64,000 nt of DNA from Spongiactinospora sp. TRM90649 (GTDB lineage Bacteria > Actinomycetota > Actinomycetes > Streptosporangiales > Streptosporangiaceae): the NCBI RefSeq assembly GCF_029382225.1, contig NZ_JARLTC010000007.1:186001-250000 (forward strand), written 5' to 3'. Below are positions 25,602 to 33,690 of the stretch, in pieces. Both the position numbers and the translations under genes were made by a program. The notes under the pieces were generated by a model that made no database searches, was not told where the DNA came from, and worked only from the letters and a program-made list of their open reading frames with translations. The stretch's first letter is position 1. Each line of letters begins with the position of its first letter.

Positions 25602-26924
25602 GTGGCTGAGTGGCCGGACCGCGGGCAGAGACCCGACGACGACCGCACGCGGGTCATGCGCTCGCCCGAGCCCGGGCGGCCGCACGAGCCCGGACGGGGC
25701 CCGCAACCCGCCTACCCGGCCCAGAGCGGGCCGGCCGACCCCACACAGGTGTCCCCCCAGCCCGCCGCTGCCGGCGGCGCCTTCTCGCAAGCCTCAGAGC
25801 AACGCGCAGGCTCCTCCGGGCAGCGCTCCGGCCGCGTCTACGGCCGGGAACGCGCCGGCAGCAGCCCCATGCGCCCGCTGCGCGCCGGCCGCGGCGGCGA
25901 CCCGCCGCCGGAAGACCCCGGCGGCGGCGGCACGCGCGGCCGCAGCCGCAGCGGCGGCGGTAAACGGCGTCCGCTGCGGATCATCCTGATGGTCCTCGCG
26001 ACCCTGCTCGTGCTGCTGCTGGTCGGCTCCGTCGCCGGATACTTCTGGATCAACGGGCGGCTGGTGGCGATCGAGGGCGTCCTCGACGACTATGAGGGCC
26101 GTCCCGCCGACACCCCCGGCGAGAACTGGCTGCTGGTCGGCTCCGACAGCCGCAAGGGCCTCACCGCCGAACAGCGCAGGAAACTCGCCACCGGCCGGGC
26201 CGCCGGGCAGCGCACCGACACCATGATGCTGCTGCACATCCCCGCCGGCGGCGACCGTCCCACCCTGGTCAGCCTCCCGCGCGACTCCTACGTGCCGATC
26301 CCCGGCAAGGGCCGCAACAAGCTCAACGCCGCCTACGCCTTCGGCAGCGGCAAACTCCTGGTCCGCACCGTCGAGCAGGTCACCGACATCCGCATCGACA
26401 ACTACATGGAGATCGGCTTCGCCGGGTTCGTCGGCATCGTCGACGCCATCGGCGGCGTCGAGATCAACGTCAAGCAGGACATCAGAGACCCGAAGGCCGG
26501 AATCAACCTGAAGAAGGGCGTGCAGACCCTCGACGGCGGCACCGCCCTCGGCTACGTCCGCACCCGCGCCACCGGTGCCCTGCCCGACCTCGACCGCACC
26601 CAGCGCCAGCGCCAGCTCTTCGGCGCGGTCGTCAAGAAGGCCGCCAGCCCCGGCGTGCTGCTCAACCCCTTCACCTCGCTTCCGCTGGCCTCCAGCGCCA
26701 CCGACTCCGTCCTCGTGGACGGCGGCACCGGCGCCTTCGACCTCCTCGGCCTCGGCCTGGCCATGGGCGACGGCCCCATCACCACCAGCGTCCCGGTCGG
26801 TTCCACCCCGACCCTGCCGGGCGTCGGCTCCGTCATCCAATGGGACCGCGCCAAGGCCCTCCGGCTCTTCCAGGCCCTGCGCGAAGACAAGCCCGTCCCC
26901 AAGGACGTCCTCCTCAAGAGCTAA
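25602..26924 (+). CDS. LCP (LytR-CpsA-Psr) family cell-wall ligase
   Basis: It is a 440-residue protein with a ~125-residue disordered cytoplasmic N terminus, one transmembrane helix (I-I-L-M-V-L-A-T-L-L-V-L-L-L-V-G-S-V-A-G) and an extracellular LCP domain. Typical elements are L-L-V-G-S-D-S-R, R-T-D-T-M-M-L-L-H, S-L-P-R-D-S-Y-V, N-K-L-N-A-A-Y-A-F and Y-V-R-T-R. These enzymes transfer polyprenyl-phosphate-linked glycopolymers such as teichoic acid or arabinogalactan to peptidoglycan. The start is a GTG at 25602; the N terminus is too divergent to exclude a later start. Confidence 0.9.
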   Translation: MAEWPDRGQRPDDDRTRVMRSPEPGRPHEPGRGPQPAYPAQSGPADPTQVSPQPAAAGGAFSQASEQRAGSSGQRSGRVYGRERAGSSPMRPLRAGRGGDPPPEDPGGGGTRGRSRSGGGKRRPLRIILMVLATLLVLLLVGSVAGYFWINGRLVAIEGVLDDYEGRPADTPGENWLLVGSDSRKGLTAEQRRKLATGRAAGQRTDTMMLLHIPAGGDRPTLVSLPRDSYVPIPGKGRNKLNAAYAFGSGKLLVRTVEQVTDIRIDNYMEIGFAGFVGIVDAIGGVEINVKQDIRDPKAGINLKKGVQTLDGGTALGYVRTRATGALPDLDRTQRQRQLFGAVVKKAASPGVLLNPFTSLPLASSATDSVLVDGGTGAFDLLGLGLAMGDGPITTSVPVGSTPTLPGVGSVIQWDRAKALRLFQALREDKPVPKDVLLKS

Positions 26925-27556
26925 CCCCACCGCACCCTGCCGAGCGAGGGCCGCTCCCGCGCTCTTCCCGGGAGGACCGCGCTCCGCGCGCCTCATGGTC
27001 CTCGCTCCGCTCGGCCGTTCCTTCTCGGGTCGGGCTCCGCCCGACGTTCGCCCTCGGCCTCGCCGCCCGTGCACGCCATATGGCCCGCCGCCCACATACA
27101 GCAGGTGCGTACGACCGTCCTGCCGCCCGTCGTACGGCAAGCCCACTGCCATCCGCCCCCCGTGCGTGGTGACGGCCCGGTGCCCGAGCGCTTCTCAGGC
27201 GTGGTCGCTCCTCGCCGTTACGGCACCGGCTAGAAGGGCCCCTCCTTGAAGGCCCCTTCCCGGGGTGACCGCCCGTGCCGGTGCCGTCTGACCGTTACCC
27301 ACCCCCCACCCCCACAGCCCCTCACGGGACGCGACCCCGCCTCCGGGTGAGGGCTGCCCCCTGCGGAGTGGTGGAAATTTGGCGCGGCCGGAGTGGCCGA
27401 CCTGTGCAATGCTGCCGTGCACGGGCCACGAGACTGAGGGGGCGAGGAGGCAAGCGTCAGGCGAAGCTCGGCCCAGGAAACCACACTCGGTCGACGGCCA
27501 CCGGATGGTGATCGCTTACTGTACGTCCCGGCCGGCCCTTGAACCCGCTGTCCGGG
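26925..27556. other. Long intergenic region without a gene
   Basis: About 630 bases lie between convergent genes. It holds several GC hairpins, among them a perfect GTCGGGC–TCC–GCCCGAC at 27029-27045, which may terminate the LCP transcript. A self-complementary stretch around 27234-27265 (AAGGGCCCCTCCTTGAAGGC) may act for the other direction. No ORF here has coding-like composition. Confidence 0.5.
27029..27045 (+). terminator. Candidate hairpin terminator after the LCP gene
   Basis: GTCGGGC and GCCCGAC are perfect seven-base arms around TCC, about 105 bases after the stop. There is no T run. Confidence 0.35.
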
Positions 27557-28057
27557 TCACCTGCCGGCGTCGCCTGGCCGACAGGCGTCGGTGATGGCCT
27601 GAGGGTTCCAATAGAACGGGCGGCATTCGAGCATGCGGCCGTCCTTGACGGTGATGTGCTGCAGGATCAGCGTCTCGACCTCGCGGCCGGTGGCGCGGGC
27701 GCGAAAGCGCACTCGGTTTCGCACGAGCACGGTGTCCTGGTCGCCCCAGTGCTCCTGTCCCAAGAACTCCATCGACTCCCAGACCTCACTGAAGCGGGCC
27801 AGGAATCGCTCCATGCCGTCATGGCCGTGCCATGTTCCGGTGCCGGTGAAGGGCAGTCCGGGAGCCTGATACAAGATCACCTCTGGATCCAGATAGGCGG
27901 CGACGTCGTCATAGTTCGCCGTGCCGAAACCGCCGGCGGCCACATATGCGACCTCGGCCGCGTAGAACCCCTCCATTACCGTCCAAGCGTCCGGCGGCGT
28001 CCGCTCATCTGCTCGCGGTTCGCCCACCTGCCGCTTCACTGAATCCGTTGTGCTCAT
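27557..28057 (-). CDS. NTF2-like (SnoaL-type) protein
   Basis: This 166-residue single-domain alpha+beta-barrel protein shows the family's order: a helical start (F-Y-A-A-E-V-A-Y-V-A-A-G-G), Y-L-D-P-E-V-I-L-Y-Q-A-P-G-L-P-F, then W-H-G-H-D-G-M-E-R-F and T-L-I-L-Q-H-I-T-V-K-D-G-R-M. SnoaL-like proteins are small polyketide cyclases, isomerases or ligand binders; nothing here fixes the role. It starts at an ATG at 28057. No biosynthetic partner is adjacent. Confidence 0.8.
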   Translation of the reverse strand: MSTTDSVKRQVGEPRADERTPPDAWTVMEGFYAAEVAYVAAGGFGTANYDDVAAYLDPEVILYQAPGLPFTGTGTWHGHDGMERFLARFSEVWESMEFLGQEHWGDQDTVLVRNRVRFRARATGREVETLILQHITVKDGRMLECRPFYWNPQAITDACRPGDAGR

Positions 28058-28560
28058 CGCACCATCATCTCCCTGCTGGGCAGGTCTTCACCGGCGGCGA
28101 TCAGACCTCGAACCGAGCAGCCCAGGCCCGCGCCGGCCCCGGACCCGTTGGTGGTCAGGTGGTCTTGAGGCCGTCGAGCATGACGGTGGTCAGCGGGGCG
28201 TGACCGACCTGCTGATCAGTCGGGCAGGCGACGGACGAACCCAGGCCCGCACCCTGGCCTACTTCGCCGACCGCGCCTTCAGCACCGCCCCGCGCCCCAC
28301 ATCGAGCGACGCCAGGGTCAGCCCCCTCTGAGAATCCCCCAACGGGACCACGCCACCCACGCCGCCGGTGCGCACCTCGGCACGCGGCAATGAGGGACGG
28401 CTCTGCCCGCCGCGCCGGTGGTGGGTGCCGCACCACGCGTCGGTGGTGCCCTTCTCGGCATTGCCGTCGCCGGCGGCTCGGGCGGGCTCGTTCTCACCTC
28501 ACGTGCCGATGGGTATACCTCTGCTCGCCGTCCCTTGGGGCCCGGGAGGGACCGCTGGGG
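28058..28560. other. Intergenic region with possible decayed gene
   Basis: About 500 bases without an intact gene. Bases ~28200-28320 have strong coding-like third-position GC when read rightward (T-D-L-L-I-S-R-A-G-D-G-R). Leftward, 28155-28220 ends in V-M-L-D-G-L-K-T-T plus stop, like a regulator tail. Neither has a credible start, so this may be a gene remnant. Confidence 0.35.
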
Positions 28561-29214
28561 TCAGCTTGCGCTGGCGGCGGTGGCGGCTGCGGCGGCGGCT
28601 ACGCCTGCCGCTACGGCGGCGTTGATGCTGGCGATGGTGCGGGCCACGGCGGTGCCTGCCCAGTCGCCCTCGGCGATTTCCTTGACGCGCTTCTTGTCGG
28701 CCTCGGGGAAGACCTTCCGGTCGAGTTTGCAGGCGCGCAGGATGGCGATCAGTACGGCGGTGCGTTCGTCGGGGTCGGCGCCGGTGAGGGTGCTCCAGAG
28801 GCGGTCGCGGATCTCGGTCTCCATGCCGGGGTCGCGCTCGGGGTAGCGGGTGGCCGGGAAGAGACCGAGGATCTTGATCTTCTCCTCGGTGAGCGCCCCG
28901 CGCTCGGCCAGGCGGCCCAGCAGGCGCTTGCGCCGGTCGTGGGGGCGCAGCCGGTTGATCCACCACTCGGGCTTCTGCGGACGGTCCCGCGCGGCGATCA
29001 GGGCCAGCGCGTCGTCGAGTTCGGGGTCGCCGGTCGGCGCCGGGTCGGCGGCCGTGATCTTCTTGTCGCCCAGGTCGAGACGTCCGGAGAGGGCCAGTTC
29101 GGCGAGCAGGGCGCCGCCCACCCCCGCGTCGAGCTCGGTGGAGGAGACCAGGGGTTTGCCGTCGGCTTCGCGGTAGGCCAGCAGGAGGAGCTCTTCGGCG
29201 ATGGTGACGAACAT
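28561..29214 (-). CDS. GPP34 (GOLPH3/Vps74-like) family phosphoprotein
   Basis: This 217-residue protein begins with I-A-E-E-L-L-L-L-A-Y and has G-A-L-L-A-E-L-A-L-S-G-R-L and L-G-L-F-P-A-T-R-Y-P, the pattern of the actinobacterial GPP34 family. Eukaryotic relatives bind phosphatidylinositol-4-phosphate on Golgi membranes. The bacterial proteins are peripheral membrane proteins of unknown function. The last ~25 residues are almost all alanine with a few valines, a low-complexity tail. It starts at ATG 29214 and is divergent from tenA. Confidence 0.88.
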   Translation of the reverse strand: MFVTIAEELLLLAYREADGKPLVSSTELDAGVGGALLAELALSGRLDLGDKKITAADPAPTGDPELDDALALIAARDRPQKPEWWINRLRPHDRRKRLLGRLAERGALTEEKIKILGLFPATRYPERDPGMETEIRDRLWSTLTGADPDERTAVLIAILRACKLDRKVFPEADKKRVKEIAEGDWAGTAVARTIASINAAVAAGVAAAAAATAASAS

Positions 29215-29298
29215 GCCTCGACACTACTTCGCGGGTACGGGGCCGCGACGGCGGGAACCGGCGGGGCCTGGGGGACGATCTTCTGGGAGGCTGCGGAC

Positions 29299-29913
29299 AT
29301 GCGCCTGTCGGAGGAACTGCACGCCATCGGACGTCCGCTGCTCGCCGAGCAGCTCGCCCATCCCACCGTCGCCGGGATCGCCAGGGGTGATCTGCCGGAG
29401 CGGGTGTTCCGGTCCTGGCTGGAGCAGGACTACCTGTTCCTGCTCGACTATGTGCGCGTGTTCAGCAGGCTGGCCTGGCAGGCCCCCGACGCCCACCTCG
29501 GCGACCTCGTAGATCTGGCCCACGCCACCTGGCATGAGGAGCTGAATCTGCACCGGTCGCTGTCGGCGGGGTTCGGCGCGGACCTCAACGGGGCGCGGAA
29601 GGGGCCGACGTGTGCGGCCTACACCGAGTTCCTGCTGGATTCGGCGGGTGACTACGGGGTGGGGCTGGCTGCGCTTTATCCGTGCATGTGGGGATATTCC
29701 ACGCTTGGCGCGATGCTCGCCGAGGCGCCGCCGTCCGAGCCGCGCTACCGCGCGTGGGTGGACACCTACGCCGATCCGGGGTTCGCGGCGCTGGCCGGGC
29801 GGATCGGCGAGATGATCGACGAGGCCGCGCCCGACCCGGAGCGGGCGAAGGCGGCCTTCCGTCGTGGCATGGCCCATGAGCTGGCCTTCTGGGACGTTCC
29901 CGACATCTCCTGA
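29299..29913 (+). CDS. tenA: TenA-family thiaminase II / aminopyrimidine aminohydrolase
   Basis: This 204-residue all-helical protein has the expected features of TenA: W-L-E-Q-D-Y-L-F-L-L-D-Y, H-E-E-L-N-L-H and the active-site cysteine in L-Y-P-C-M-W-G-Y. It hydrolyses thiamine breakdown products so that the pyrimidine (HMP) part can be reused. The ATG at 29299 has GGGAGG eight bases upstream. The TPP-riboswitch-controlled permease 1.5 kb downstream supports a role in thiamine salvage. Confidence 0.9.
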   Translation: MRLSEELHAIGRPLLAEQLAHPTVAGIARGDLPERVFRSWLEQDYLFLLDYVRVFSRLAWQAPDAHLGDLVDLAHATWHEELNLHRSLSAGFGADLNGARKGPTCAAYTEFLLDSAGDYGVGLAALYPCMWGYSTLGAMLAEAPPSEPRYRAWVDTYADPGFAALAGRIGEMIDEAAPDPERAKAAFRRGMAHELAFWDVPDIS

Positions 29914-29939
29914 GGCGGTCGCTGACGTAGTGTGGTGGC

Positions 29940-30818
29940 ATGCCAGAGCTGCCCGAGGTGGAGTCGCTCGCGGAGTTCCTTCGCGAGCACGCGGTGGGCC
30001 GCGCGATCGCCGGTGTCGACGTGGTGGCCTTCCAGGCGTTGAAGACCTTCGACCCGCCGCCGACCGCGCTCGGCGGGCTGACCGTGACCAAGGTGGCCAG
30101 GCACGGCAAGTTCCTCGACCTCGACTGCGACGGCGTGCACCTGATCTTCCACCTGGCCAGGGGCGGCTGGCTGCGCTGGCGGGAAGACCTCACGGGGGCC
30201 AGGCCGGTGCGGCCGGGCAAGGGGCCGCTGGCCGTCCGAGTGCGGTTCGCGCCCGATGACGACGGCGCCGCGCCCGGCTTCGAGCTGACCGAGGCGGGCA
30301 CCCAGAAACGGCTGGCCGTCTATGTGACCGACGATCCGGCCACCGTTCCGGGCATCGCGGCGCTCGGGCCCGATCCACTCTCGCCCGGCTTCACGGCGGA
30401 GACGCTGAAGGCGATCGTCGGCGGCAACCGCACGCAGATCAAGGGGCTGCTACGCGACCAGAAGGTGATCGCGGGGATAGGCAACGCCTATTCCGACGAG
30501 GTCCTGCACGTGGCGCGGATGTCGCCCTTCAAGATCGCCTCCTCGCTGACCGACGCGCAGATCGCCGACCTGTACGAGGCGATCGTCACCACGCTGCGCG
30601 ACGCGGTGGAGCGTTCGCGCGGGCTGGCAGCCAAGGACCTGAAGTCGGAGAAGAAGTCGGGGCTCCGGGTGCACGGCCGGACCGGGCAGAAATGCGAGGT
30701 CTGCGGTGACACCGTGCGCGAAGTCTCCTTCGCCGACTCCTCCTTGCAGTACTGCCCCACGTGCCAGACGGGCGGCAAGCCGCTCGCCGACAGAAGGATG
30801 TCCAAGCTCCTCAAGTGA
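29940..30818 (+). CDS. Fpg/Nei-family DNA glycosylase
   Basis: The 292-residue base-excision-repair enzyme begins M-P-E-L-P-E-V-E, with catalytic Pro2 and Glu3. It has a helix-two-turn-helix region (I-K-G-L-L-R-D-Q-K-V-I-A-G-I-G-N-A-Y-S-D-E) and a C-terminal zinc finger with C-x2-C and C-x2-C (residues ~260-285). It removes oxidised bases and cuts the strand by beta/delta elimination. Substrate preference (8-oxoguanine or pyrimidines) is not clear; the sequence is closer to the Nei side of the family. It lies 26 bases after tenA. Confidence 0.9.
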   Translation: MPELPEVESLAEFLREHAVGRAIAGVDVVAFQALKTFDPPPTALGGLTVTKVARHGKFLDLDCDGVHLIFHLARGGWLRWREDLTGARPVRPGKGPLAVRVRFAPDDDGAAPGFELTEAGTQKRLAVYVTDDPATVPGIAALGPDPLSPGFTAETLKAIVGGNRTQIKGLLRDQKVIAGIGNAYSDEVLHVARMSPFKIASSLTDAQIADLYEAIVTTLRDAVERSRGLAAKDLKSEKKSGLRVHGRTGQKCEVCGDTVREVSFADSSLQYCPTCQTGGKPLADRRMSKLLK

Positions 30819-30835
30819 GCTGGGAGAATCGGGGA

Positions 30836-31159
30836 ATGAACGTTCCCGAGATCGAGGCGCGGGCGGTGCCCGGCGACGCCTATCTGCTCGACGTCCGCGA
30901 GAACGACGAGTGGCGGGCCGGGCACGCTCCCACCGCCACCCACATCCCGCTCGGCGAACTGCAGGCCCGGGTCGCGGAGGTGCCCGACGACGCCACGGTC
31001 TACGTCGTCTGCCGGGTCGGCGGGCGCTCCGCGCAGGCCACCGCGTGGCTCAACCACATCGGCAGGCAGGCGGTCAACGTCGGCGGGGGCATGCAGTCCT
31101 GGGCCGCCGCGGGCCTCACCATGACCAGCGAGAGCGGGCAGCCTCCCTACGTCGCCTGA
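30836..31159 (+). CDS. Single-domain rhodanese
   Basis: It is a 107-residue rhodanese fold with L-L-D-V-R-E-N-D-E-W-R-A-G-H and the active-site loop C-R-V-G-G-R-S, whose cysteine can carry a persulfide. Such proteins move sulfur or detoxify cyanide. Its position between a glycosylase and a TPP-controlled permease allows a link to thiamine sulfur transfer, but that is only an inference. The start at 30836 follows a GGGGA-type site. Confidence 0.9.
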   Translation: MNVPEIEARAVPGDAYLLDVRENDEWRAGHAPTATHIPLGELQARVAEVPDDATVYVVCRVGGRSAQATAWLNHIGRQAVNVGGGMQSWAAAGLTMTSESGQPPYVA

Positions 31160-31335
31160 CGGCGTGCGCACCGACCCCGCCCGGGGCCGTGGACGACGGC
31201 CGGGTGGTGCGTCCGCGCGGCCTCGAAACGGTCGCCAGGGGGTCGGGGACCGATCACCCGTCATCCGGACTACCCATGACCACCCATGGCCACCCGAAAT
31301 CGGATGGTGCATGATGGGGGACGCAATCGCAAGAT

Positions 31336-31430
31336 CCTCGCGGGAGCTCGGGGCGAACCGGGCTGAGAGGGCGACCGAAGCCGTCGCCGACCGCTGAACC
31401 TGTCCGGGTAATGCCGGCGTAGGGAGCGTG
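31336..31430 (+). ncRNA. TPP riboswitch (THI element)
   Basis: The conserved thiamine-pyrophosphate aptamer is present: GGGCTGAGAGGG (pyrimidine-sensing helix), ACCGCTGAACCTG, and CCGGGTAATGCCGGCGTAGGGA. The flanking strands CCTCGCGGGAG and AGGGAGCGTG close helix P1. The aptamer's last helix includes the ribosome-binding site AGGGAG of the permease gene, so TPP binding should block translation. Confidence 0.95.
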
Positions 31431-31432
31431 TG

Positions 31433-32890
31433 ATGGCGTCCGACGTCATTGATCCGCACACCGGACCGTCCACCGGTCCTTCCTCCGACCCTCACGACGA
31501 CCCTCACGACGACCCTCACCACGAGCACGGAGAGGCCCCCCTCACTCTCGACCAACCTCCGCCCAGAACCCTCGGCATGCTCGACCAGGGGGCGTTCTGG
31601 GCCAACCTCGGCGTCAGCCTGCTCGGATTCTCCGGCGCGCTCGCGCTGGTCGCCCCCACCGGCCCCGCGACCTCGCTGACGTTCGTGGCGGCCATCGTCG
31701 CGACCGTGGTGGGCAGCCTGATCGGGACCGCCATGGTCGGGCTGGCCGCCGTGCCGGGGGCGCGGACCGGCCGTCCGGCCATGGTGCTGCTGCGCGGCCT
31801 GTTCGGCGCACGGCTGTCGTATGTGCCTTCGCTGCTCAACACCGTCCAGATGGTCGGCTGGGGGGCGTTCGAGCTGTGGGTGATCGCGCACGGCGCGCAG
31901 GCCATCTTCGGGACGGCGGTGCCGTACTGGGTCTGGGTGCTGGTCGCGGGCGTGATCACGGTGGCGCTGACCATCTGGCCGCTCGGCTCGATCCGGCTGC
32001 TGCGCCGTTTCGTCACCGCCGGGGTGGTGGTGGCCATGGTCTGGCTGTCGATCGCGCTGATCCTGCGCGGGCCGTCGCTGACCGGCGGTTCGTGGTCGGC
32101 GTTCGCGCCCGCCGTGGACTACGTGATCGCGCTCTCGGTGTCGTGGGTGCCGATGGCGGCCGACTTCGCGCGGCACTCCCGTTCGGCGCGGGCGGCGTTC
32201 GGCGGCGTCTTCATCGGCTACTCGATCGCCCAGGTGGCCTGCCTGGCGCTGGGCGTGGTGGCGCTGTCGCTCGTGCAGAACGATCCCGACCGGGTGTGGA
32301 GCGCGTTCGTGTCCGCGCCGCTGGGCGCGCTGTTCTTCGGCATCCTGGTGCTGCGCGAGACGGACCAGTCGTTCGCCAACACCTACTCGACCACCATGTC
32401 GTTGCAGAACCTGATGCCCCGGGTGGATCGCAGGGTCATCTCGGTGGCGATCGGCGCGCTGATCGCGGGCGTGGCACTGGTCGCGGACGTGACCGCCTAC
32501 ACGGCCTTCCTGGCGCTGATCGGGGCGGTGTTCGTGCCGATGTTCGCGGTGCTCGCGGTGGACTACTTCCTGCTCGGCGGGGGCGCGCGGTGGGACACCG
32601 GGCGCGACGCGCCGTCCCGCTGGCTAATGATCGTGCCGTGGGTGCTGGGGTTCGGCGTGTGGTGGCTGCTGGCGGCGCTCCCGGAGGTGGAGTGGTGGAA
32701 GTCACTGTGGCTGGGGATCCGGGAGGCCATCGGGTTCGCGCCGCTGCCGTGGATGAGCGCGGCGCTGGGGGCGTTCCTGGTGTCGGCGCTGGTCACCCTG
32801 GCGATCGCACCGCTGGACCGGCGGCTGCGGGCCCGCAGGGAAGGCCGGGACGCGAGCCACGCGCTCCAGGACGCGGACCGCTCCGAATAG
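31433..32890 (+). CDS. cytX: NCS1-family permease, CytX-type HMP transporter
   Basis: This 485-residue permease of the nucleobase-cation-symport-1 family has a histidine/aspartate-rich N-terminal tail (H-D-D-P-H-D-D-P-H-H-E-H) and about twelve transmembrane helices. The TPP riboswitch directly in front shows that it serves thiamine metabolism, so the substrate is most likely hydroxymethylpyrimidine rather than cytosine. The ATG at 31433 is six bases after AGGGAG; an overlapping GTG at 31430 is less likely. Confidence 0.9.
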   Translation: MASDVIDPHTGPSTGPSSDPHDDPHDDPHHEHGEAPLTLDQPPPRTLGMLDQGAFWANLGVSLLGFSGALALVAPTGPATSLTFVAAIVATVVGSLIGTAMVGLAAVPGARTGRPAMVLLRGLFGARLSYVPSLLNTVQMVGWGAFELWVIAHGAQAIFGTAVPYWVWVLVAGVITVALTIWPLGSIRLLRRFVTAGVVVAMVWLSIALILRGPSLTGGSWSAFAPAVDYVIALSVSWVPMAADFARHSRSARAAFGGVFIGYSIAQVACLALGVVALSLVQNDPDRVWSAFVSAPLGALFFGILVLRETDQSFANTYSTTMSLQNLMPRVDRRVISVAIGALIAGVALVADVTAYTAFLALIGAVFVPMFAVLAVDYFLLGGGARWDTGRDAPSRWLMIVPWVLGFGVWWLLAALPEVEWWKSLWLGIREAIGFAPLPWMSAALGAFLVSALVTLAIAPLDRRLRARREGRDASHALQDADRSE

Positions 32891-32894
32891 CCGA

Positions 32895-32952
32895 CCTAGG
32901 CGAAAACCCGGCCCAAGCGAAAACCCCGCCTGGGCGAAACCGTCCTAGGCGG
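32895..32952. repeat. Short tandem imperfect repeats
   Basis: Three and a half units of ~17 bases with the core C-x-x-G-C-G-A-A-A-A-C-C (CCTAGGCGAAAACCC, CCCAAGCGAAAACCC, CCTGGGCGAAACC, CCTAGGCGG) fill the gap between the convergent permease and ogt genes. Confidence 0.6.
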
Positions 32953-33505
32953 CTTGGGCGCCTTCCAGGCGCAGCAGGTTCTGTTTGGCGGCGGTCCCGC
33001 CCGCGTAGGGGCCGGGGCCGTCGTCCTCCACCGCCCGGTGGCAGGGGACGATCACGCACACCGGGTTGGCCGTCAGCGCGTTGCCCACCGCGCGCAGCGC
33101 GCGCGGCCGGCCGATGCGTTCGGCGACCGCCTGGTAGGTGGTGGTCGTGCCGTATGGGACGGCGCTCACCATGGACAGCACCGTGCGGGCGAAGGCCGTG
33201 GCGAGCTGCATGTCCACCGACGTGGTGAAGGTGCGCAGCCGTCCGGCGAAGTAGGCGTCGAGTTCGCGCCGGACCGGGTCGAGACGGCGCGGGTCGGGGC
33301 CGATGAACGTGCCCACCGCGCGGGAGACCCGCTCGAAGACGGCGTGCTCGTCCTCGTAGCTGCACGCGACCACGCCCCGGGCCGTGACGGCGAGCACGAG
33401 CGTGCCGACCGGGCTCGCGGTGGTGCCGAAGGCGACGTCGGGGGGGCCGTGACCACGGTAACCGGGCGAGGTGACGCGCAGCAGGGCGTCGAGGTCGCCG
33501 GACAC
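32945..33505 (-). CDS. ogt: Methylated-DNA–protein-cysteine methyltransferase
   Basis: This 186-residue suicide repair protein has the acceptor cysteine in V-I-V-P-C-H-R and the helix-turn-helix region S-A-V-P-Y-G-T-T-T-T-Y-Q-A-V-A. It moves the alkyl group from O6-methylguanine to itself. The start is a GTG at 33505 preceded by a GAGGG-type site. It is convergent with the permease gene. Confidence 0.93.
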   Translation of the reverse strand: MSGDLDALLRVTSPGYRGHGPPDVAFGTTASPVGTLVLAVTARGVVACSYEDEHAVFERVSRAVGTFIGPDPRRLDPVRRELDAYFAGRLRTFTTSVDMQLATAFARTVLSMVSAVPYGTTTTYQAVAERIGRPRALRAVGNALTANPVCVIVPCHRAVEDDGPGPYAGGTAAKQNLLRLEGAQAA

Positions 33506-33690
33506 TGGCCCTCACCCTCTCGCATACAAGCCGCCATACAAGTCGCACAGACAGCGCTGAGCGCAGCGTATCGGACGGATCGGCACATCGGTTCTGGCGA
33601 CACCCCACTCAGGCCGGATAACGACGCTGTGACACGTTGGACCGGACGAAAAGGCCAAGATCGGGCCACGGAAACGGGCACTATGGGATT

